In this document: piece by piece, positions 7,201-11,823 of the stretch
Numbering within the stretch: the stretch's first letter is position 1
Layout of the letters: each line of letters opens with the position of its first letter
From: a bacterium
GTDB taxonomy: Bacteria; Patescibacteriota; Patescibacteriia; UBA1558; GWA2-36-10
Direction of reading: 5' to 3'
DNA length: 14,986 nucleotides
Assembly (NCBI GenBank): GCA_030690875.1
Contig: JAUYFP010000047.1
Coordinates: 1 to 14,986 of the forward strand
The notes under the pieces: generated by a model
Database searches by the model: none
The model's input: the letters and a program-made list of their open reading frames with translations, nothing else
What the model was told of the DNA's origin: nothing
Translations under genes and position numbers: made by a program

Positions 7201-7237
7201 CAAAAAGAAGAGGGCCGAAACTGTTGTTTCAACCCTC
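7201..7237 (-). terminator. Terminator of the zinc-ribbon gene
   Basis: On the minus strand a 12-bp stem (arms 7226-7237 and 7210-7221, two G-U wobbles, 4-nt loop) is followed by TTCTTTTTG (7201-7209). The stem begins 8 bp after the stop codon. It is a textbook intrinsic terminator. Confidence 0.85.
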
Positions 7238-7245
7238 GGCGTGAC

Positions 7246-7620
7246 TTAAGCAAGGAAAACCTCTTGCTCATAATCGTAGCAACACCTGTTGCAAACTGGA
7301 TTGCCATACCAGACAGTGCCACCACAAGAGCAGTGACCACCTCTCAGGGTAGGAATAGGACGGACATTCGCCAGAAGTTCGGACTGAGGTTCAGGAGTAT
7401 GACCATCGCTGTAGCGCTGATTGGCGTGGTCAAAGCGACAACGACGACAAACAAGCTTGTGATCCAAAATGCCACCGCAAGAACAGAGATCGCCCGAGAA
7501 TTCAATACGAGGATGAATGACCACAAAACTGTCGCGCATCAACGCAAAAGCCAGTTCGTTCGGCTCCCCTTTGTCTAAAATCTGAGGCTGTTGAGGCACT
7601 CCGCTTTGATCGTCAGGCAT
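7246..7620 (-). CDS. Small protein with two zinc-ribbon-like four-cysteine motifs
   Basis: The family is unrecognised. The 124-residue product has a polar N-terminus and two matching cysteine clusters. The first is CSCGGILDHKLVCRRC and the second CSCGGTVWYGNPVCNRC. Each has CxCGG then CxxC, which would bind one zinc, and each is followed by an aromatic residue and an acidic turn. A nucleic-acid or protein-binding role is plausible but unproven. The start at 7620 is fixed by AAGGAGG six bases upstream; the in-frame ATG at 7683 lies at the predicted transcription start and is rejected. The gene is a single-gene unit with a strong promoter and terminator. It is visibly GC-richer than its neighbours and the only gene here with a strong Shine-Dalgarno, which suggests transfer or unusually high expression. 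Confidence 0.8.
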   Translation of the reverse strand: MPDDQSGVPQQPQILDKGEPNELAFALMRDSFVVIHPRIEFSGDLCSCGGILDHKLVCRRCRFDHANQRYSDGHTPEPQSELLANVRPIPTLRGGHCSCGGTVWYGNPVCNRCCYDYEQEVFLA

Positions 7621-7686
7621 AACTTTCCTCCTTGGAGAAAACCCTGTTGTTTTGCCATCTAAGATGGCGTTAATGAACTGCAATCC
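7621..7686 (-). promoter_or_regulatory. Structured 5' leader with sequestered Shine-Dalgarno
   Basis: The leader of about 65 nt has a hairpin GCCATC-loop-GATGGC (7654-7668). It also has a second hairpin in which the Shine-Dalgarno AAGGAGG pairs with TTTTCTC just upstream (7624-7641, 7 bp, 4-nt loop). The ribosome binding site could therefore be masked, a layout that fits translational control. Confidence 0.45.
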
Positions 7687-7692
7687 TAGAAA

Positions 7693-7721
7693 ATTAAACC
7701 ACTAAAATTAATTTTTGTCAA
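7693..7721 (-). promoter_or_regulatory. Strong promoter of the zinc-ribbon gene
   Basis: On the minus strand a perfect TTGACA (7716-7721) is 17 bp from TTTAAT (7693-7698), which is itself preceded by TGG, an extended -10. It is the closest match to the sigma70 consensus in the window. The start site should be near 7686. Confidence 0.8.
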
Positions 7722-7752
7722 AAAAAACAAAGGAAACTACTTTGTCTTTTTA
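7718..7752 (-). terminator. Terminator of the lipoprotein/79-residue gene unit
   Basis: On the minus strand ACAAAG (7740-7745) and CTTTGT (7727-7732) pair around a 7-nt loop, and the stem extends through A-T pairs into a run of eight T. The T-run leads straight into the -35 box of the next promoter, so terminator and promoter abut. Confidence 0.65.
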
Positions 7753-7779
7753 GGATTACTGAGTTATATTTTAGAAAAT

Positions 7780-8019
7780 TTATTGGGAATCGCCGAAAAG
7801 CTCTGCCTCAATTTCTTCTGGGCTCTTTTTGCCTAACTTTAATTTTATTTCTTGATCCAAATCAGCCACAAGATCGTTGACCGTACTATCTCCATAACCT
7901 TCATTTTTTAGGCGGATAAGCGTGCCAGCAAACTCCGCCATTTCTCTAGCACTCATCATTTTAGCAGAAGGACTTTTTTCTAATTCTGGTGTAATTTTTT
8001 CCATATCAAATTCTTTCAT
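7780..8019 (-). CDS. Small acidic hypothetical protein
   Basis: I do not recognise this protein. The 79 residues are soluble, charged and predicted helical (MSAREMAEFAGTLIRLKNEG; then VADLDQEIKLKLG and SPEEIEAELFG), with no cysteine, signal peptide or membrane segment. It lies 20 bp downstream of the lipoprotein gene on the same strand and is followed by a terminator, so it is probably cotranscribed with the lipoprotein. A second in-frame ATG five codons in (MEKIT) is an alternative start; neither has a Shine-Dalgarno. Confidence 0.6.
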   Translation of the reverse strand: MKEFDMEKITPELEKSPSAKMMSAREMAEFAGTLIRLKNEGYGDSTVNDLVADLDQEIKLKLGKKSPEEIEAELFGDSQ

Positions 8020-8039
8020 ATGTTTTTTATTTAATAATT

Positions 8040-9194
8040 TTATGGTTGCAACTGATTAAACTTTAAGCCGTCTTCACAGGTTTTTTTGTCCCCAGCATCT
8101 TTGACATTGCCACACACTGATTTATCTTGAGCGGTCACTGCTACATTATACAGACATTTATCTTTGCTGCCTTGACTTTCTATTTTCTCACAAATAGAAG
8201 CATCGCGATTGACATTAGCTACGCCAAAAATACATTCATAATTAGCATTTTTATCAGTAATATAAGCGCAAGGGCTTGGCGTTTTTTTATCAACAGCAAT
8301 TGTGCGCAAACAATAATCGCGATTGTTGACATCAACAGTAATAGACTGACATAATTGTTCATCTTTATTATGAATAGCCACTACTTGATAGCAAGCTTCT
8401 TTTTGGCCAATGTCTTCTATTTTAAAACAAGTATCAGCTTCATAGGTGGTAGTACCCACCAAATAATAGCATTGCGCGCGTTGCCTAGCATCAACTACTT
8501 TTCCGCAAAGCAAATTGCCACCAGTAACAGCGGCCACATCAGACAAACAAACATCTTTGTATCTTTGCTCAGTGATTTTATCACAAATCTTTTCGTCTTT
8601 TTGGGTTTTGGCAATAACCACATAACAATTTATTTTATTATTAGCCGTCAAATTATCACAAATCTCTGGATCATTATTTTTGGCCGCTACTTTGGTAAAA
8701 CAATCATTGCGATAATAATCAGCAACAATAGTGGTACACAAATTCATATCACCTTTGCTTTCGGCAATCTGAGCCACACAAGCGCCAACGGTATTGGCAT
8801 TAGTGATAGAAGTGCAGAGATTGGCGTCTTGGCGTTTGATAGCCAACTGGTTGTAGCAAGGATCTTTGTAGCCATCCTGCTCAATCTGTCCGCACAAATC
8901 TAGCTTGTCAGCTGCTACGGCGACGCCTGACAAACAGCCATCTTTGGTATTTTGGTCTTTAATTTCATCACACAATTTCTCATCTTTAGCCGCTTCAGCT
9001 ACACCGGCCAGACAGCGCTCTTTACGAGCTTCATCATCCATCTTCCGACAAATTTTAGGATTCTTTTTTTCAATAGCTTTGTTCATCTCAACATCTAAAA
9101 AATCAAAAAGACCACAACCAGACAGAAAAAATAAACTGAAAAATAAACTTAATAACAAGCTAACCTTATTATTAAATCTTAATTGCATGTTCAT
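8040..9194 (-). CDS. Lipoprotein with thirteen two-cysteine 26-residue repeats
   Basis: Surface lipoprotein of unknown function, 384 residues. The signal peptide ends in the lipobox LSGC, with C27 as the lipidated cysteine. From about residue 45 to the end it consists of thirteen tandem repeats of about 26 residues with the pattern C-x11-C-x13. The consensus is D-x-x-[LI]-C-x-x-I, a polar turn with K/R-D, then C-[LY]-x-x-V-A. Two repeats vary to x10 and x12 (CDNLTANNKINC and CQSITVDVNNRDYC). Each unit looks like a helix pair, recalling Sel1/TPR-type alpha solenoids, probably clamped by one disulfide per repeat. This implies an oxidising location outside the membrane. Likely roles are binding or adhesion, but that is inference. 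It sits 53 bp downstream of sppA and leads the 79-residue gene. Confidence 0.85.
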   Translation of the reverse strand: MNMQLRFNNKVSLLLSLFFSLFFLSGCGLFDFLDVEMNKAIEKKNPKICRKMDDEARKERCLAGVAEAAKDEKLCDEIKDQNTKDGCLSGVAVAADKLDLCGQIEQDGYKDPCYNQLAIKRQDANLCTSITNANTVGACVAQIAESKGDMNLCTTIVADYYRNDCFTKVAAKNNDPEICDNLTANNKINCYVVIAKTQKDEKICDKITEQRYKDVCLSDVAAVTGGNLLCGKVVDARQRAQCYYLVGTTTYEADTCFKIEDIGQKEACYQVVAIHNKDEQLCQSITVDVNNRDYCLRTIAVDKKTPSPCAYITDKNANYECIFGVANVNRDASICEKIESQGSKDKCLYNVAVTAQDKSVCGNVKDAGDKKTCEDGLKFNQLQP

Positions 9195-9247
9195 ACGAGT
9201 AATATTAAAATAATTTTTAAATATTTATTCTTAAATTATTTATATTT

Positions 9248-10162
9248 TTAATACCAGCAAACCTCTTGTGGTTCAGTGATAACACCTTTATCTATAAAAT
9301 ATTGGATGGCTTCTGCTTGACCGCCGATTTTATCAATCAAACCATTATTTAAGGCCATCTGACCCAACATCGTAGAACCATCAGCTAATTGCTTTACTTT
9401 CTCTATATCCAATTTTCTATTTTCAGCCACGGCTTTGACAAAATAATTGTGCATAATATCCAAATCTCTCTGGAAATAATCCTTCTCCTCTGTTGTTAAA
9501 GGCCTATTTGGATCACCAGCATCTTTGTATTTTGCGGAATTTAATTCAATATAGGTAATACCATCTTTCTGGTTCTTTTGAGAATAGTCTAAATATGAAA
9601 GAGTAACACCAATGCCACCGATATCAGAAACTGCCGAAGCTACAATATAGTCAGCTCCAGTAGAAGCCCAGTAAGCAGCCGAAGCCGCAACATCTCTAAT
9701 TACAACTACTGTGGGCTTTTTGGCTGTTTTAAGAGCCGTAGCTATCTCCTCACCAGCCACGCCACTACCGCCATAGGAATCCACTTCCAATATTATAGCT
9801 GAAACACCCTCCGTCATCTCGGCATCCTTAATAGCCCAAGTAATATAATCAGCTGAGGTGGTGTCTGGGACTAGTTCTCCTTCAGCTAGCTCAGAAGATA
9901 TGTCATAAGTAGTCAGCTCCCCAGTAAGCATCACACCCATAATCGAACAATACGACTGCTCTTGATAATCTTCATCTTCGGGATAAGTATTGCTAGAATC
10001 CTCTAAATATCCTTCATCAAATTCGTCAAATAAAGAAAAAAATTGATTTTCCATTTCATAACGAATCACAATTAATGATGCGGCTATAAATATTATTCCC
10101 GCTATGGTAGCAAAGAATAAAGCTAGGGCAGTAAAAATTCTTTTAAAACTTGGTTTGGTCAT
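9248..10162 (-). CDS. sppA: SppA-like signal peptide peptidase (family S49)
   Basis: Membrane-bound Ser-Lys protease that degrades cleaved signal peptides and other membrane fragments. The 304-residue single-domain form has a membrane anchor at about 9-33, an acidic linker, and the S49 domain from about 70. VDSYGGSGVAGEEI (about 127-140) is the substrate loop. Catalytic S161 lies in DVAASAAYW, where the common motif is ASGGY, so two glycines are alanines. IGGIGV follows. K213 in SAKYKDAGDPNRPLT is 52 residues after the serine, the spacing of the Bacillus SppA dyad. The ATG is preceded by TAATAT at 7 nt, a possible leaderless start but without a good -35. It is the last core gene before the rearranged region. 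Confidence 0.92.
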   Translation of the reverse strand: MTKPSFKRIFTALALFFATIAGIIFIAASLIVIRYEMENQFFSLFDEFDEGYLEDSSNTYPEDEDYQEQSYCSIMGVMLTGELTTYDISSELAEGELVPDTTSADYITWAIKDAEMTEGVSAIILEVDSYGGSGVAGEEIATALKTAKKPTVVVIRDVAASAAYWASTGADYIVASAVSDIGGIGVTLSYLDYSQKNQKDGITYIELNSAKYKDAGDPNRPLTTEEKDYFQRDLDIMHNYFVKAVAENRKLDIEKVKQLADGSTMLGQMALNNGLIDKIGGQAEAIQYFIDKGVITEPQEVCWY

Positions 10163-10172
10163 TTTGTTTATA

Positions 10173-10265
10173 TTATTTTTGTAACTTAGTTATTATTTCA
10201 CTACTTATAAAATTTTCTAAATCCGTCTTATTGTGTTTGACGTGAACAATATCTATGCCAGCTAT
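10173..10265 (-). pseudogene. Truncated second copy of the 68-residue ORF tail
   Basis: The minus strand encodes AGIDIVHVKHNKTDLENF and on to a TAA at 10173-10175. This is nearly the same as the C-terminal part of the ORF at 11616-11822. Over 65 bases (10199-10263 against 11642-11706) I count four mismatches. There is no start codon in frame: its 5' side is fused, out of frame, to a copy of an HsdR-type gene start. It is a relic of duplication and deletion. Confidence 0.8.
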
Positions 10266-10313
10266 TTTAACTTAGGGTCAATGTATTCTGCTCTTGTTTC
10301 TGCTTCGTTCATA
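10265..10313. repeat. 49-bp direct repeat, left copy (flanks the fic gene)
   Basis: Identical base for base to 11525-11573 in the same orientation, 1,260 bp apart, with the fic gene and its regulatory region between. On the minus strand it encodes MNEAETRAEYIDPKLK, the characteristic N-terminus of type I restriction HsdR subunits, which then stops at TAG. Its ATG lies 6 bp after the fic stop codon. Confidence 0.9.
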
Positions 10314-10318
10314 AATTG

Positions 10319-11365
10319 TTATTTAAAATAATTTTTGACAGCGTCTTCAAACTGGTCAATAAATATCTGTTTAAAATAAGCAATATTATTTATTTCATAA
10401 AATAATATAACAGCTTTTTTGTACTCCTCGACATCTACAATTCTATAAGAAAGCGGTATTGAGTTATGTGACAACAAAATAGCATTGGAAATCATCCGAG
10501 CAGTTCTTTTGTTTCCATCTTCAAAAATTTGGATATAAGAAATAAGAATCAATACCAAAAAAGCTTTTTCAAAAATAGATTCTTTTTTATTAATTAGACT
10601 TACCATCTCCTGCGCGACTTCTTTTATTTGATGGCTATTATTCAGGGGTTTATATTTCGTGCCGGTGATTCCAACCGCTCCATTTCTGATATTTTTTGAA
10701 ATTGCGAGTTTTTTAGTCAAAACAGAATGTATATATTCAATGTCAGAATAATTTAATTTTCTAAATCTCTCTCTGTCTTGAATAGCTTCATTAAAAGCGT
10801 CTTTGTGGTTAAGAATCATCTGAGTTTCTTCTTTAGTCTTGCCTTTTCCCACAACATTGTTCTTAATCAAGGCTTCGGTGCCTAAGAGCGAATAAGTATT
10901 CCCCTCTATCACTGAAGATTTCCAAGAAAATTCAATCATTATTCTTTCAAATTCTTTATTAATAAGAGTTTGACTATCATATTTTGAGAAATTTATAATA
11001 AAATCTCTTTGTAAATTTTCTAGTTTCTGCTTTTCCTCATCTGTAAAAATATTATTTTTTAGAATAGTAAATATTTCAAAGTTAAAACTTTCTTTTACAT
11101 CTCTTTTTAAATAAGGAATTTCAAAATATTCTTTAACATCAACTTCTTCTAAAATCTTACAAACATCGGACAAGGAATAGACCGTGCTTTTTCCTGTACC
11201 TTCCTTAGAGATTAAAAATTTTTCTTCCAATTCTTTTAAGTCTCTTTGTAAGGTTTTTCGGTCAATATCTATGCTTAAAAAAGACAAAATGTCAGATACT
11301 GACACTTCCGCCTTTTTTTTCACAAAAGAAATGATTTTATTTTGTCTTGCTTGTTTTTTATTCAT
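10319..11365 (-). CDS. Winged-helix/Fic-domain protein with altered Fic motif
   Basis: Predicted regulator-type Fic protein, 348 residues. An N-terminal winged helix-turn-helix (about 6-66; VSVSDILSFL, then DRKTLQRDLKELEEKFLI) resembles DeoR-like repressors. The Fic domain follows at about 100-345. An inhibitory-helix motif SSVIEGN (S150, E154, G155, N156) is present on the N-terminal side, as in class II Fic proteins. The core motif is QIFEDGNKR at 279-287: the rest of HPFxDGNKR is kept, but the catalytic His is Gln (CAA) and Pro is Ile. AMP transfer is therefore doubtful; nucleotide binding may persist. Fic genes often sit in type I restriction loci, which fits the HsdR-like relics on both sides. 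The promoter and its operators suggest autoregulation. The ATG lies at the predicted transcription start. Confidence 0.88.
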   Translation of the reverse strand: MNKKQARQNKIISFVKKKAEVSVSDILSFLSIDIDRKTLQRDLKELEEKFLISKEGTGKSTVYSLSDVCKILEEVDVKEYFEIPYLKRDVKESFNFEIFTILKNNIFTDEEKQKLENLQRDFIINFSKYDSQTLINKEFERIMIEFSWKSSVIEGNTYSLLGTEALIKNNVVGKGKTKEETQMILNHKDAFNEAIQDRERFRKLNYSDIEYIHSVLTKKLAISKNIRNGAVGITGTKYKPLNNSHQIKEVAQEMVSLINKKESIFEKAFLVLILISYIQIFEDGNKRTARMISNAILLSHNSIPLSYRIVDVEEYKKAVILFYEINNIAYFKQIFIDQFEDAVKNYFK

Positions 11366-11371
11366 ATAAAA

Positions 11372-11400
11372 ATTATATCATTTATTGCGACATTTTTCAA
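11372..11400 (-). promoter_or_regulatory. Promoter of the fic gene, predicted leaderless
   Basis: On the minus strand TTGAAA (11395-11400) is 17 bp from TATAAT (11372-11377), which is preceded by TGA, a full extended -10. Start at 6-7 nt downstream coincides with the ATG at 11365. The spacer contains the first operator-like 10-mer, directly abutting the -35 box. Confidence 0.75.
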
Positions 11401-11491
11401 GTCTATTTGCGACATTATATTCTAGAATTTGCTGATAAGCCACTATTTAAGCCATTTTATTGCGACATTATATTTGCACTATTGCAACATT
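11385..11491. promoter_or_regulatory. Four tandem TTGCGACATT operator-like sites
   Basis: On the + strand TTGCGACATT occurs at 11385-11394, 11407-11416 and 11460-11469, and TTGCAACATT at 11482-11491, all in one orientation. Starts are 22, 53 and 22 bp apart, roughly two, five and two helical turns, so all sites face one side of the DNA. The first lies between -35 and -10 of the fic promoter. A repressor could block RNA polymerase there; the fic product's own winged helix is the natural candidate. A weaker relative, TTGGGACATA, is at 11600-11609. Confidence 0.65.
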
Positions 11492-11608
11492 TTTATAATT
11501 CGCTCCTAAACGCCTTCCAGCTTGTTTTAACTTAGGGTCAATGTATTCTGCTCTTGTTTCTGCTTCGTTCATATTTTTAGTACGTTGCGAGTTATAGTAT
11601 TGGGACAT
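11468..11608 (-). pseudogene. Chimeric short ORF made of two restriction-gene starts
   Basis: A 46-residue frame reads MSQYYNSQRTKN, then directly MNEAETRAEYIDPKLKQAG, then RRLGANYKNVAIVQI and a stop. The second part is the typical HsdR N-terminus. The first resembles, from memory, the N-terminus of PD-(D/E)XK nuclease genes common in CPR genomes; that is uncertain. The last residues come from operator-containing DNA and have no protein look. It contains the right copy of the 49-bp repeat (11525-11573). It is most likely a scar of recombination between gene starts, though a translated micropeptide cannot be excluded. Confidence 0.65.
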
Positions 11609-11615
11609 AATTTTT

Positions 11616-11822
11616 TTATTTAATCAACCTAGGAATGATCTCACTACTTATAAAATTTTCTAACTCCGTCTTATTGTGTTTGACGTGAATAATATCTATA
11701 CCCGCTGATTCTAAAATGCTATTTACTTTTTCATCCCAAATCCGGCGGATTTTTTTACCTTCAAAAATTGTTTCAGCAATTTTACCTTTAACTAAATTTC
11801 TAGCAAATTGAATGTTATCCAT
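11616..11822 (-). CDS. Short ORF downstream of the helicase-nuclease gene, possibly chimeric
   Basis: The ORF encodes 68 residues of unknown function. The ATG is one base after the TAG stop of the helicase-nuclease gene, so translation would be coupled. The N-terminal MDNIQFARNLVKGKIAETIFE, the middle GKKIRRIWDEK and the C-terminal AGIDIIHVKHNKTELENF look like pieces of different proteins. The middle resembles the start of BRO-N/RhuM-type proteins from memory. It may therefore be a fused remnant rather than a functional gene. The C-terminal part exists a second time, 94% identical over 65 bases, at 10199-10263. There is no Shine-Dalgarno. Confidence 0.5.
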   Translation of the reverse strand: MDNIQFARNLVKGKIAETIFEGKKIRRIWDEKVNSILESAGIDIIHVKHNKTELENFISSEIIPRLIK

Positions 11823-11823
11823 A

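Noticed and set aside
7264..7578. 104-codon open frame on the + strand
   Set aside because: Antisense to the zinc-ribbon gene, which has promoter, Shine-Dalgarno, metal motifs and terminator on the other strand.
7621..7683. Longer zinc-ribbon protein starting at 7683
   Set aside because: The strong AAGGAGG is placed correctly only for the ATG at 7620, and the extra codons fall in a hairpin-bearing leader.
8355..8903. 182-codon open frame on the + strand
   Set aside because: It is antisense to the repeat lipoprotein; the repeats' codon pattern keeps this frame open. It has no domain or start signals.
10231..10250. parS-like sequence (TTTGACGTGAA)
   Set aside because: It is not a full palindrome and lies in protein-coding sequence also present at 11672-11691; no canonical parS 16-mer is seen in the window.
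11381..11491. CRISPR-like array from the repeated TTGCGACATT
   Set aside because: The repeats are only 10 bp, the intervals are irregular (12, 43 and 12 bp between copies), and no cas gene is near; operator sites fit better.
11347..11535. 62-codon + strand frame over the fic promoter
   Set aside because: It spans promoter and operator repeats and has no start signal; its openness reflects AT-rich DNA.
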